From Cricetomys ansorgei (Eukaryota; Chordata; Mammalia; Rodentia; Nesomyidae), in the NCBI GenBank assembly GCA_026225945.1, contig JAMJFZ010000320.1, positions 13,492,001 to 13,556,000 on the forward strand: a DNA stretch of 64,000 nucleotides. Reading direction: 5' to 3'. A model generated the notes under the pieces. The model searched no databases, had not been told where the DNA came from, and saw nothing but the letters and a program-made list of their open reading frames with translations. Made by a program: the position numbers and the translations under genes. Position 1 is the stretch's first letter. Each line of letters opens with the position of its first letter. This document shows, piece by piece, positions 24,225 to 35,204 of this stretch.

Positions 24225-24860
24225 AAAAGCTATTCATTGAATGCTTTCCATATGGAAAATGCTCTGCAAACACCATAGAGAAGAAACCAGGCACCCTTCC
24301 CCCCTTGGAGTTTCCAGTTTTGAGAAGAGATTGCAAACGTCGATGCGACCATTAGATTAACGATCAGACAGGCACAAACTGAGAGAAGGCTCCTTAAGTT
24401 GGCATGTACCAAAGGGAGCTGATGTAGACTTAGCAGGCAGGATCTAAATTGGGGTGAAATCTTAAGGATAGAGCAGAGATATGGATATTGAGAGCCCTGA
24501 GCAGAACATTCCAGACATGGCCAAAGAGGGGAAATTTTGCTGTGGGCACTTTTAGAAAGAGTCAAAGGAGGTGGGTGAGGGTAGGTGGGAGCATCTTGGA
24601 GGGAGAAGAACATGTCACTGGCTTTCACTAAGCCTAGGAATTTCTCCAGCCAAGACTGGAAGACAGAGAAGGTACTGGCCGGCCAAAGAGAGGACTGCAC
24701 AGAAAAATGAAACAGCACAGCTTAAAATGGGCAGAGAGAGCCCCGTGAAGAGGCTGGGAAGGAAAAGACTCAAATAAGTGTGCACCCCTGAACTGAGAGA
24801 TTTGACATTTTCGAGCACGTAGGGGAAAATCTCTGAAGTCTCTGGAGTGGGGCTCTGAAC
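24225..24860. mobile_element. Possible ancient mammalian repeat
   Basis: 'ctattcattgaatgctttccatatggaaaatgctctg', 'agcagaacattccagacatggccaaagaggg' and scattered later blocks recall a widespread old mammalian repeat ('cactatgtgccaggcactgtgct ... gagcattccaggcagagggaacagc'). I cannot name the family with confidence. The 162-codon minus-strand frame here is chance. Confidence 0.35.
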
Positions 24861-25063
24861 ACTTGGAATTGCGTTCTAATGCTAAGGATCTGGGTGTGGG
24901 AAGCTGAAGTCAACATGGAGAGGACAATGTAGAGACAACTGGTGATCACAGAAGTGGATCACTAGCATGAGTCCCTGAAGGTGGTTTGGGTGCCTAGGAG
25001 CAGGAAAGAAATTTTGCTTTGACAAAGAAGCAATAGAGGAATACATAGTGGAACATATTGCCA

Positions 25064-25141
25064 GACCTTCTGCTGAGCATTTCTTGTGAATTGTTATATG
25101 TAGTTCCTAGGAAACCCTGAGATGGATATTATCCCTATTTT
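25064..25141 (-). mobile_element. MIR part 1, reversed (split by a B1)
   Basis: 'ctgctgagcatttcttgtgaattgttatatgtagttcctaggaaaccctgagatggatattatccctatttt' is the reversed 3' half of a MIR. It breaks off where a B1 begins and resumes at about 25313. Confidence 0.65.
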
Positions 25142-25285
25142 GTTTTGTGTTGAGACAAAGTCTTTCTCTGAAGTTCAGGCTGGTCTGGAACGCCACTAGG
25201 TAAGTTAGGCTGGCCTCAAACTCATGGGTGATTCTCCTACCTCAGCCTCCCGAGCAGTGAAATTACAGGTGTAAACCACCTGTTT
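25142..25285 (-). mobile_element. B1 SINE inserted in a MIR, reversed
   Basis: 'gttgagacaaagtctttctctgaagttcaggctggtctgg', 'aggctggcctcaaactcatgg', 'ctacctcagcctcccgagcagtgaaattacagg'. This is the complement of a B1, including the partly duplicated middle ('caggctggtctgg ... aggctggcctc'). It separates two halves of one MIR. Confidence 0.8.
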
Positions 25286-25312
25286 ATTTTTATGCTTTTC
25301 ATACTTACATGT

Positions 25313-25440
25313 ACTTAGTATTATCCATCCCCATGAGTGAGAAACGGAGACTCAGAAGAGCTAAGTAACTTGCCAAAGAGCAAGGTGATGGCTCTGGAGT
25401 CAAGCGGAGTTTGTTTTACATTCCAAGATCTTTCTTTCCT
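25313..25440 (-). mobile_element. MIR part 2, reversed
   Basis: 'tattatccatccccatgagtgagaaacggagactcagaagagctaagtaacttgccaaagagcaagg' continues the MIR interrupted at 25141. The adjoining consensus positions are 'tattatccccattttacag', so the two pieces belong to one element. Confidence 0.75.
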
Positions 25441-25799
25441 AATTCTTCATTCTCACCCCGTTTGCCATTCCTCTAACTCTATTGACATTCAAAAGGATGC
25501 TCAGCACTCTGTGAACCTCTGATTGAATATGAGAAATTCCCAAAGGATACACTAAGGCAATGTCACACATATTTATCTGTGGGGAAAGAGAGAGAAGAGC
25601 TGTGACACATCAGGAAAAAATAGTATTCATTCTGAGGGACCTGGTCCATCTGTCCCTAAAACTGCAACAGCAAGACATTTGCAGGACCCCCCCCAAAATC
25701 AGCGAGACGGTGGGTGAGCTCCTGCGCTCACTTTCAATCTGTTGCTTTTACTCTTCCCTGCAGGGATCGAAAGATGAAACATTCTTGTCAAAGCTCATA

Positions 25800-26570
25800 G
25801 CTCTCTAATTGCTTAATTATTAAGAGTGCAAATCTGATTTTCAAAGTGATTTCGAAGTCACGCAACAAGGCAACGTGAGATAACTGTGGATTGCCACTGC
25901 TCAGACATCCGCAGAGCTGAACGACGCCATACTTACCATTATTTCCCGACTGGAAATAGAAAGGGCCACGCTCCTGCCTGGGACTGAACTGCACTCACCA
26001 CCCGAACGTATAAAATAACTTTCCTACTTGAATGGGTCAGGGAGGAGACGCTTACATAACAATTTTTTTTCCCCAACCACTCTTTGTCATAACAGGTAAA
26101 AAAAAAAAAAAATTCATTATTAGAAAGAAGACAAAAAAAAACATGAAACAATTATTAAGCATATTGCATTATACTTCGGGTTGGTTTCTGGCCCCTGTTA
26201 CCACCACTGGCTGTGGATTTCAGCATTAATTACATAGGGCCATCAAAAGTGTCCTGATATTATAATTTGAAACCATTATACCAAGCAACTCCACTCCAGC
26301 TCATCATGCCTGGCAACAAACAGCAAGGTGAAAAGCAGAGCGGCCATAAAAAGAGGAGAGGGGAACCGACGAATAATAAGTAGATGATCTTATCTTAGAT
26401 GTGGGAACATTAGAAACCCATCTGCAAATAAATGACACTGACCGGGATCCTTCGCAGGCCCATCTGTGAGGAACAATTCCCTTAAATGTAAGAAGGCTGG
26501 TGGGCGGGCTGGGCTGGTGCTGAAAGGGAGGACTTCACGATGCCCTGGCCAGATAGGACTTTTGAGTTAT
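25800..26570. promoter_or_regulatory. Candidate conserved non-coding block
   Basis: No repeats apart from an A-run at 26098-26112. The block mixes AT-rich homeodomain-like cores ('cattaattacat', 'caattattaagcatattgc') with scattered CpGs ('cgacgaataataag', 'gaacgacgcc') and the runt-like 'accaccactggctgtgg'. A TATA-like TATAAAATA lies at 26009-26017. This suggests a regulatory element, but I can only infer it from composition. Confidence 0.3.
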
Positions 26571-26861
26571 CATTACAGAAGCAGGGTGGTTGTTAGGGAT
26601 CTGTAAAGGTTTCCAAGTATGGTTGTCATGCTCCAGAGTGCTGCTCCTTCAGGAGAACACAGAAGCCATGAGAAGAGGCGTCTGTAACTTTTATCTAATT
26701 CACAAAGTAGCCCACAGCTGTGCAGCCTCTGTCCCGCTGGAATGGAGAGATGGAGGGGAGAGCAGGAAACAGTTACTCCTCTGGTTGCAGTTTGTCTCTG
26801 TCTCCTCTTGAATTGATTCTTCTGGTTACTGCCACTTCCTGCCAATATATCATTGCCTATT

Positions 26862-26896
26862 CTCTCCGTCTCTCTCTGTCTCTCTCTCTCTCTCTT
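26862..26896. repeat. (TC)n microsatellite
   Basis: CT-rich run with a few G interruptions. Arginine/glutamate-rich minus-strand frames here are translations of it. Confidence 0.85.
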
Positions 26897-27023
26897 CCCT
26901 TGTGTAAACTCTCCTTTCTTCTTGGCAGCATTAACATCCGCAAGCAATCTCTTCTATATATGAATATATGTGATGTACATATCATACATAATGTATACAT
27001 AATATATAGAATATTTAAAACAT

Positions 27024-27112
27024 GTATGTGACTTAGAGAATGCACTGGGGATTGAACCCATGGCTTCACACAAGCTAAGCAGGTGCCGCACCACTGAGCT
27101 ACAATTCCATAG
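27024..27112 (-). mobile_element. tRNA-derived SINE head (ID/B4-like), reversed
   Basis: 'tgcactggggattgaacccatggcttcacacaagctaagcaggtgccgcaccactgagctacaattccatag' is a near-complete complement of an ID/B4 head, with a B box (complement GGTTCAA) and an A-box-like 'tagctcagtgg'. An AT-rich TATATA stretch precedes it. Confidence 0.8.
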
Positions 27113-27580
27113 CTACACTTCTCAAACTCAGCTAACAATTTTTTTTCTTGCCCATTTTCTGTCCTAAAATCCCGCCACATCTCCCCATCACTGTCTCATT
27201 CACACGTGGACCATTGCTTTAGCTAATGCTGTCCAGCAAAATCACTCAACACCAGCCTTGCTCCTCATGTTGCTAGATCATGGTTGTAACTTTCTGAACT
27301 CTCAGCAGTGTGTGTCAATAATGACCAGAGCCCCTTCCTAGAAAGTATCTCTTTTCCTTAACATCATATTCCCTTAAATTGTCTTCCGTGCCATTTTGGC
27401 CAGCTATCTCTTCTACAGGTCCCACGATTTTGAGATTTGAGTCCTGACTGAATGATTTTTTTCTTCCCCCTTCAAAGAACCTTGATCAACACTCCTACAA
27501 CCTGTAGCCCCATCTTTAGGCAAATGAGTTTGCAGATGGCATCTCCAGATCAGAACAGACTTTTAACCTCCACATCAGTG

Positions 27581-28269
27581 TGCCTGCTCTATTTGAGTGT
27601 GTCCTGGAACACTCATATGCTGGTACCTCTATTCCTCGGTATGGTAGTTTGGGGAGATGGGGCCCACTGGGAAGCGGCTAAGTCATGGGACAGAGCCCTT
27701 GAGAATGAGGACTGGAGACTGTGAGGATGGTTCAGTGTATGAGTGCATGCACTGCAAGCGTAAGTACTTGAGTTTGAACCTCCAAGACCAACGTAAGGAA
27801 GCTTCAGGCGCTGTGTATACCTGTAACACAGCACTGGAGGACAAAGATAGGCAGATCCAAAGAGATCTCTGGCCATCCAGCTACTTTCAGTTCAGTGAGA
27901 AACCTTGTCTAAGGGCAACAAAGAGGAGGGGAAGACAAAGGGAAATACCACCCTCCTCTAGCCTCTGCCTACAGGGACACACCGACCCACCCACCCACAC
28001 ATATACACAACACACACACACACAGAATGCATATTTTCTTACAGAATGAATTCACTACTGTGGAGTCCTGTCTCTTTTCTTTCTTCCTCATAACCAGCTG
28101 TATTTCTATTTTCTGCCATGAGTTCATGTAGCTCAAGACCCTCATCAGGCACTGAGGAGATGGTGGCCCCATGTTGGACTTCCTAGCCTCCAGCCCCATA
28201 AGCAGAACGAATACAAACTAACACCTCCCGGCTACTCTCTGCTGTAACATAATTAAGCAAGCCAGGACA
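27581..28269 (+). mobile_element. MST-type MaLR LTR split by a B4 SINE
   Basis: The left part (27581-27710) has 'atttgagtgtgtcctgg', 'actcatatgctgg', 'gatggggcccactgggaagcggctaagtcatggg'. The right part (about 28046-28269) has 'ttctgccatgagttcatg', 'agaccctcatcagg', 'tggacttcctagcctccag' and an end like 'gctgtaacataattaag...caggaca'. These are the two halves of one MST/THE1-like LTR. The pre-rodent age of MST elements fits its divergence. Confidence 0.75.
27711..28045 (+). mobile_element. B4-type SINE nested in an MST LTR
   Basis: 'actggagactgtgaggatggttcagtg' starts the tRNA-like head. 'gtatacctgtaacacagcactggaggacaaagatagg' is the B1-like half, and a CA/CCCA-rich tail ends at about 28024. 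'AGAATGA' before (27702-27708) and after (28043-28049) the element is a candidate target duplication. Confidence 0.75.
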
Positions 28270-29066
28270 GTATTCAAGAGTCTACTGGACAATTCCCCTT
28301 AATGTCTTCTGGATGCATGGAATGTAATTTTTAAAACCACTTCATCTTTTTTTTTTTTTCTAAATGTGTCCCTGATTTGGAAAATGGCATCAGCTAGTAT
28401 ATACTCACTCCAATCAAATGTCTGAAGATCATTTGGGGTGCCATTTTCTCCTGCCCCTATTTCTCAGCAACTCACATGAAGTCAACCACCGATCTATGCA
28501 TGCATCCTAGAGGTCCTTATTGAATTCGGGGCTAAGGGAGTTTAGCCTGCCACAGCCATTGTCCTCACTGAGGGTAGAGCTTAATGGGGAAAATCATAGT
28601 CACTCCACAACCAAATGGATAAGAAAACAGGAAATTTGGAAATGAGGTTGAAGGACAATCCTATTTGGACTGAAGTTGGGGAAAGATGACAAAAGCATAT
28701 GCACAGAAATGCTGCAGTGGGGAGGGATGAGGCTTTTCTGGCAGATCGGCTAGGGAGCCTAAAGAGGGAAGTTAAGAATTCTCCCTCCCTTGACTAGTTA
28801 AGTGGGTGGCAGTGCTGTTGAATGAGGTATAGGAAGGTGGAGAACTGACAAGTCCTTTCCTGTTGTGGCTGAGTGGGAAATACGTTAGCATTGCAAATGG
28901 GCTTGTCAAGTAGGCGGTTGCCGTCCTAACCTGAAATGTCAAGGGGAGTCTAGGCCTGCACAAAACATGTGATTGACCAGCACACAGACCACATAACTAC
29001 CTAATAAAGACAATGCAGGGGAAGGGAGGAAGCCCGGAAGGAAACCTGGCCAATCCCATCAGGATT

Positions 29067-29070
<4 letters not shown>
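28270..29070. other. Unassigned DNA
   Basis: Nothing recognised except a T-run at about 28348-28360. Confidence 0.4.

Positions 29071-29098
<28 letters not shown>
29071..29098. repeat. 28-bp poly(A) run
   Basis: Pure A tract after 'aggatttatt'. It may mark the 3' end of a retroposed copy whose body (about 28,700-29,070) I cannot identify. Confidence 0.85.
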
Positions 29099-29101
<3 letters not shown>

Positions 29102-29314
29102 AAGGACCTAAGAGGAAATTGAAAGAAGTTGAATAAGATTAGAAGACCAAGAAGGAAAGAACCATGTAAAAGAAAAGTGAGGTCACAAAGGTCAACCACT
29201 AGAGCATTGTCAAATACAATGAGAACAGAAATACATTTGTAGACCCAGCACCCATAACTGTGGCTATAACAGAGGTATTGTGAAAGACTGACAAAACCAT
29301 AAACAGGGAAACCA

Positions 29315-29668
29315 GAGGCTGGGCACATGGCTCAGTGGGTAAGAGCACTTGCTGTACAAACATGAGAAACTGTGTCTGAATCACCAGCACCTATATAAAA
29401 AGCCACACATGCACCCATAGCCACAACACTACAGGGCACAGAGAGACGTGAGGATCACTGGGTTCGTTGGCTGCTAGTCTAGCCCCAGGTTAGTTGGTGA
29501 TGCTGTCTCAAGGGAATAAGGCAGAGTGACAAAGCAGGATGCCTGATGCCCACCTACTATGACTGCTACGTGGGCATGCATGGGCACACACACCTACATA
29601 CATACATACATGCATACACACATAGATACATACATGCATATTTATACCACACACACAAAATTTAATAA
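29315..29668 (+). mobile_element. B4-type composite SINE
   Basis: Head 'gaggctgggcacatggctcagtgggtaagagcacttgctgtacaaacatgag' has a well-kept A box. The junction 'tataaaaagccacacatgcaccca' follows, then the B1-like half with 'ctggctagtctagcc'-type sequence. The CA/TACA-rich tail runs to 29660. Confidence 0.82.
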
Positions 29669-30317
29669 ATAAGCCAGTAGCCAAAATAGCTCCAACTTTG
29701 AAATGTTTCCCAAATATGTCTACTTTATTCCATTCTACCTCAAACTAAAACCAACATTACACACATGTATTGCTCATATTTCTTTCAGCTTATTTCTCTT
29801 TCTACATATAAAGCCGCCTTGTCACAACCCAGTACCAAGTACGTTCACTCCCTGACCTCACTCAGGTTGCTTCAGACAATCTGGCAATGCCTTCATGGGA
29901 CGCTTCACTCTCGCTCCACTCCATTCTCCTTTGAGAGTGAGAACAACTAAGATCCCAGATGCACCTGAGATCAGGGACACCGTAAGACTACGTCACCGCA
30001 GAAGCAGAGTGAGAGCCACACGTGTCCATACGCCCCAGGGAAGTATATAAACAAGGTGAGCATTGCACGGCTCAGTGGGCTCTTCTTCCCATTCTTGTCT
30101 TTTGCTTTGTCTTGGGTCAGGCTTCCTCTTCAGAACTGTACTCTTGCCTCCATTGAACGTGATAAAGAAGCATGTTATTTGTGCTGTGCTGGTCTTTCCC
30201 AGGACGGTTATCCATTCCTTGTCTTTCCCACTGAAACTGTCAACTCTCGTGAAGTCAGGGAATGCCAGGACACCATGAGTATGGGCATCTGTGTTTGAGT
30301 TCTGGCTTCTTCAGTCC
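29669..30317. other. Unassigned DNA with a TATA-like box at 30044
   Basis: No repeat recognised. TATATAAA at 30044-30051 is followed about 35 bp later by a pyrimidine-rich stretch with CTCTTCTTCCCATTCTTG, and CpG/CRE-like motifs precede it. See the finding on a possible promoter. Confidence 0.3.
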
Positions 30318-30600
30318 ATGTGTGTGTGTGCATGTGGGGTGCACTTACCCAGGCATGCACATGTGGAGGCCAGAGACCAGTGATGAGTTTCTTCCTCTGA
30401 CACTCTCCACTTTACTCGCTGAACCTGGGCTCTCTGTTTCGACTTGCCTGGCTGGCCAGCCAGCTCCTGGGATCCTCCTGTGTCCCTTCTACCCTAGCAC
30501 CCTAGTTATAGATGCAACCCCTGCACCTGGCTTTTAAGTGAACTCTGGGGATCCAAACTAAAGAGCTCACTTTACTCTCGGAGCCATCTTCCAAGCCCGT
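30318..30600 (-). mobile_element. B4-type composite SINE, reversed
   Basis: GT-rich tail, 'cctctgacactctccactttactcgctgaacctggg', 'ctggctggccagccagctcctgggatcctcctgtg', the B1-like end 'gcaacccctgcacctggctttta' and the complement of the tRNA-like head ending 'ggagccatcttccaagcccg'. Confidence 0.8.
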
Positions 30601-30634
30601 TGGGCAACTTTTGAAAAATAATTCTGGATTTCAT

Positions 30635-30757
30635 CAGTAAAATGACACAGTACCAAGCACCTAAGTCATGGGGTCCTTTGAGGATTCTACGAGACAGCCA
30701 ACAATAAGGTACTCATTTCAACCCCAAGCACAGAATGAACATTCAACAGATACTTTG
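30635..30757 (+). mobile_element. MIR fragment
   Basis: 'catcagtaaaatgacacagtacc', 'ctttgaggattctacgagac' and 'agcacagaatgaacattcaacagat' follow MIR order (catctgtaaaatg, tgaggattaaatgag, cacatagtaagcgctcaataaat). Confidence 0.6.
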
Positions 30758-30794
30758 CTATTTTGTTATTTTGACTGAGCTTACCTTCTAAGAT

Positions 30795-30852
30795 AAAGAG
30801 TGCTTTACACAGTACTGGGCACAGTCCGTGCTTAACAAATACCGGTTGGCTG
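30795..30852 (+). mobile_element. Second MIR 3' fragment
   Basis: 'agtgctttacacagtactgggcacagtccgtgcttaacaaataccgg' repeats the MIR 3' end already seen just upstream. This is either a second insertion or a local duplication. Confidence 0.55.
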
Positions 30853-31939
30853 GCCACTTGACAACTGCTAGCCAGGGGCCTTTTCCTGTGTCTATTACAG
30901 GGCATCATTCAAGGACACGGAGTAGTGTGCCCATCTTTATGATTAATTCCTTCTTTTTTTGTTTGCTGCGTTATGTTAATCAAGTTTGCACACTTCACCC
31001 CTTAGACAGGAATAGAGTGGTTCAAATTTGATCTAACCTAAGGTAGGGGTGGATGTGTGGAATTCAGAGGACTGTAAAAGTTAAAACTTTCTGGTATAAA
31101 AGAAACAGCAGGCTTCCTTATGTTCTCAACATTAGCATTTAAGCTCGCTGCAGCTGAACTCAATTGGTATCAGTGGAGACGTATATCAAACAGTGGGAAG
31201 GCAAGTCATATCCTACCGCTGTCTTGCAGAATTATCATCAGGAATGCAGCCAATTTTAGCACAAATAAATGGTAGTTAGGGAAGTGGCTTGTATGATCAA
31301 GTCCTATAATGGTCATTCTTTGATTTAGGAATATGTGCTGAACCTGTCACTTTGCATAAGCTTGATTTTCAGAGGGGAGATGGAGGAGGGGAAAGCCATG
31401 CAATGCTGTCTGCAGCCAAAGTAGCACAACACACAATAACAAAGCAGAGAAAGTTAAAGAACATTCTTCTTACCAATTTATCCTTTCACGTCTATAGAAA
31501 ATAACTTTAAGTGGCCAGTGCATGCTAAAGATTAAATTACACGCAGCACAGAATGCTGCCATCACTGCTGCATACCTCTGAACCGAGACACTCCTAAAAC
31601 CGTCATCTTGTCGGTGGTTAGAAGACAGCTGAGATGCTGGTTTGAATTTGATCTTCTTTATCTCCCTTGTGAAGCAGACGTGCTTTAGGAGACCCGCATA
31701 TGAAGAACGGAAAGCAACCTGGCTGCATTAATCAGATGAAGGTACATTTAAGGACAGTGCCTCAAAGATCACCATCTTCTTCCCCTTCACTTATCGATAA
31801 GGTAACACAGACCCAGTGAATTCAAACAGCCATCCCAATGGCACACAAATCATACCATACCTATATTTCTCACTGCCACTAAATCAGACTCAAAAATGGC
31901 TGCCCATTGGGCACATGGGAAGAAACATTAGGTTTCTAG
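30853..31939. other. Unassigned, repeat-free DNA
   Basis: 31120-31560 is repeat-free and rich in short AT motifs ('tcaattggtatcagtgg', 'gcataagcttgat'). It may be conserved non-coding DNA. Nothing firm can be said. Confidence 0.3.
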
Positions 31940-32064
31940 ATACTTGGACTTGTGTAATCAGAATCTCTGGGAGTGGCATGCAATGTTCCACGTCTTTAAA
32001 AAGCTCCCCAGTTGATTCAGATGTCAGACACCCAGGGATCAGTGCTTGTGAAACACCAAGTAGA
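31940..32064 (+). mobile_element. MER5-type hAT fragment
   Basis: 'taatcagaatctctgggagtgg', 'tctttaaaaagctccccagttgattcagatg' and 'tcagtgcttgtgaaacacc' match the internal and 3' blocks of MER5A-like non-autonomous Charlie elements. The terminal repeats are too decayed to place. Confidence 0.72.
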
Positions 32065-33469
32065 CTAATCCTTGGGTGTGAGAGCAGGTATAACTTGTTC
32101 AATTACACCATTTACATAACAATCACAAATACCATATTTGTAAATGTCATTTTCCAGCAACCTATATATCTACTCTAGATCTACCCTAAAAGCTATTGGA
32201 CACATTTTTATGACTTTATTAAAACAGTTGTATGTATTATTTTCTCTCTCTCTTCCTTCTCTCCAAAAAGATGATATTCAAAATATAAGGTTTTTTCCCC
32301 TTCGGGAAAATAATTTTGATATCTTAATCACCTGATAGTGACTCTGTTGTATTAAAAGTGTTATATATAGAAAGATTAATGGTCAAAAAGCATTTTCATA
32401 CTACAAATACTCTTACACATGGTGTTTGCCTGCCATTCTCCTGCAGCTATGAATATAGGCTGTGTGCTTGCAAAGGGAGCCGCATTCCCCAACCAAAGGG
32501 AACTTGAAAGTGTAATGCTCTTTCCAACTCATAAGGTCTGATTTCTTCAGCCATAAACTGTCTTAAGTTCCAGACTCATTTATGGACGTCTCTGCCAGAG
32601 ACTTCCTCAAACAAAAGTCATGGCTTCGTGTATGTACTCCGTACATGTAGCACATTTTGGGTAATCTACACAACCAGCCATGACAAAACTTTGGGAGCCA
32701 CCTGCATTTGCTGGATCTTACTGAAATTTTAGTTGCAAGTAAAATGAGGTCAAGTGAATCTGGCTTTGATAGAAAACAAATTTACAGGCTCATCTAATAG
32801 CAAACCCTACCAGTTGATTCTACCTCTAAGACTAAACTTGGCTCTTCTAGAGTGCCCCAACCTTATACCCTGCCAGCCTTAACACTAGTAAAAGAGATTC
32901 TCTAAGAACTTCATCAAGAGTCCTGAACTGGGCAGATCAACTTAATTCAGTGTCTGCTACTGACCTAGTCACTGTAAGCAAGGATATAGTACTCTTGGAT
33001 CACATACACATATCTTGGGTGAATGGTGTCAGGGAATACATTTAACATCCAAAGAAAACTGACATGCTATTTCAAAATAGAAAGTAAGTGTAGGGATCTA
33101 TCCTTTGGATATACAGCTTGGATCTGCAGTGTTACCCAAAAGCCTATGTAGGATCCAACCTGCGGTTGGCCTGAGAGTCTGGAAGTAAGGGCAAGTGGGA
33201 AGAGGTTGATCACTGAGAATGTGGCCTAGGAGACAATACTGGGTAAGCCAAAATAAAATCTCCCTTCTTTGGGTTGGTTTACCTTAGGCATATATGGTAG
33301 CAACAGGAGGTTAACCGACACACCAAGCACGTAAGGCAAACTATCAAATAGTTTCTCTGTTATTCTGGGCTCTCTGTCCTCTTGACTCTTTGATCCAAAG
33401 AATCGTTTCATTTTCATGATCGTGCATTTTGGACATGTCTCTCTTTTGTTTCCCTTGCTTAGATTCTGC
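32065..33469. other. Unassigned DNA
   Basis: AT-rich with a CT-rich stretch at 32242-32265. No repeat family or exon recognised. Confidence 0.4.
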
Positions 33470-34105
33470 CACTCTGACCTAATCTAAATCCTGACTGTGT
33501 CTCCCCTGGAATTATAATGTCTCTACTTAGACTCCTGCATCTACACAGCAACTCAGATCTGATTATGGCTTTGCCTTGCTTAAAAACCTGTCAAGCTTGA
33601 CTATGTAGAGCGTAATGAACAAACTGCTTAGAAAGATCTTTAAGGCTGTGTGGGATTTGTCCTGCTTTGTGTCTGAGCACTCCTCTTACTGTCTTATGGT
33701 GGGTGATAGTCATAATACAATAATAAAGATACAATAACACAACGATAAAGAAAATAGACTTTCCTCGATTCTTTCAGGCATTGGCTTCTATAGAAGGAAC
33801 ATTTTGTGAGTTTATTGCAACCTTCAACCTTGGGAAGACTATGAGAGTACCCAACACCACACATATAACAAATGCTAAAGTTAAAATTACCTTGTCTCCT
33901 GATGTACTAACCTGGTAAACTAACCACATTCAGTTATCCAGACTTGCCCTGGACTTTCCTTCTGCTCAGGATGCTGTCTCTCAAGTTCAACTGGCCAACC
34001 CATGTATTCCCTGAATATCTAACCTACTAAATGCCTCCTCTTCAGTAAAGCTTTCCTTGACACTTGCAAGCAGAGCTTACTGTTCTCTCTCTTATTGGTT
34101 TGAGT
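33470..34105 (+). mobile_element. L2 LINE relic (two pieces)
   Basis: 33470-33690 carries 'ttgccttgcttaaaaacctgtcaagc', 'agcgtaatgaacaaactgcttagaaagatctttaaggctgtgtggg', as in the last coding part of L2. 33950-34105 carries 'ccctggactttccttctgctcagg', 'cagtaaagctttccttgac', as in the next part. The 260 bp between them do not match. It may be an insertion or just decayed. Confidence 0.6.
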
Positions 34106-35204
34106 GACAGCTGGTAAACTCAGAAACCTACATCTAAGACCATGGAATAGTTAAATAAGTGACTATGCACAGAATACTAAGAGTCATAGTAAAATATGAA
34201 TGACATGAAACATTGCTGTCAATAGAAGGTGATGAGGAAGGAAGGCAGAGAGTAGAAAGTCCTGGAGAATGAGTGCTTCTCTTTCATAAAACATCCCAAG
34301 TCCAAAAACACCGATATGTCCAAAATAGAGAACAGTTACTAAGAGAATGCACTAGCAACACTGTAAGATGTTATGGCGTCTTATAAGACGCATGCCAGCT
34401 GCATCTTTGCCACTATATGGCATATGGATATGACCTTTCTGAACCTCCACGTCTCCACGTCATGCCACATAGCATATCCAGAGCATGTACACCGTGACTT
34501 CCACCGTGAGAAAGAGATGAGGATAAGAGGGGAGAAGGAACTGTAAACCAGAAAGTGAGGGAGATGTCATCTGCTGGGCGGTGACCATTCTGTCTCCTCT
34601 TTTCTTTATTCTGCTCCATTCTCTGTAATACTACGCTGTGACTAACTTAAGATTGCATTGGAAGCAGAACCTGCATCCGGTCACCCAGTCACGCATCCCA
34701 TATACCACTTCACACAGCTTCCATGCTCGGCGGCCTGGCAGCAGAGTCACCAGCCCAGCGGATCTACCTATGAGTCCGTTTTTGACAGATTTCGAGCTGA
34801 TTATCTAGTCTTAAATTGCATATAGTCATGCATTCTACATTCTGGCCTAATTAACATCTCCTCAATCTCTCTCCATGGGGGGGAGGGGCTGGGGGGGCAA
34901 AAAGCAAAAATGGCATGATGGAAATCCATCAGATCTCTTACTCTTGGGAGCCACTGCTGATCCTTATGTTCACTCTAGAACTTCTAACGGAAGAAATATC
35001 TTTAAAATGTAACGACATGGAAAAGAAACTTTCTCCTAATAAAATGTTCTGCTGTCTCATTTGTGATTAGATCTGTGTTTCACGATTCGGCCTCCTTCTT
35101 AGGAATTGGAAGGCTTGGCATGATCCGTTGTATTGGCTTCCTGTTTTGTCTAAATTCGATTTTTTGTTAGTCTTCTTCTTGTGTCCTCTCTTCATAACAA
35201 ATGT
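34106..35204. other. Unassigned DNA with a G-run cluster
   Basis: 34640-34860 is repeat-free with scattered CpGs. G-tracts of 7, 4 and 7 lie within 34877-34897. The rest shows no recognised feature. Confidence 0.4.

Noticed and set aside
24230..24718. 162-codon minus-strand frame
   Set aside because: No domain, no splice sites, and it overlaps what looks like an ancient repeat. Its composition follows the pyrimidine-rich strand.
25946..25990. Strong minus-strand donor (AATG|GTAAGTATG) with a nearby TGCAG
   Set aside because: The upstream acceptor lacks a pyrimidine tract and no protein similarity is visible.
26009..26017. TATAAAATA as a promoter
   Set aside because: A single AT-rich match with no initiator or downstream exon. 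I noted it only as part of the repeat-free block.
27024..27112. Possible tRNA gene
   Set aside because: It is a SINE head: the A and B boxes are recognisable but the arms do not pair into a full cloverleaf. The same applies at 12686, 14150, 35828 and 54983.
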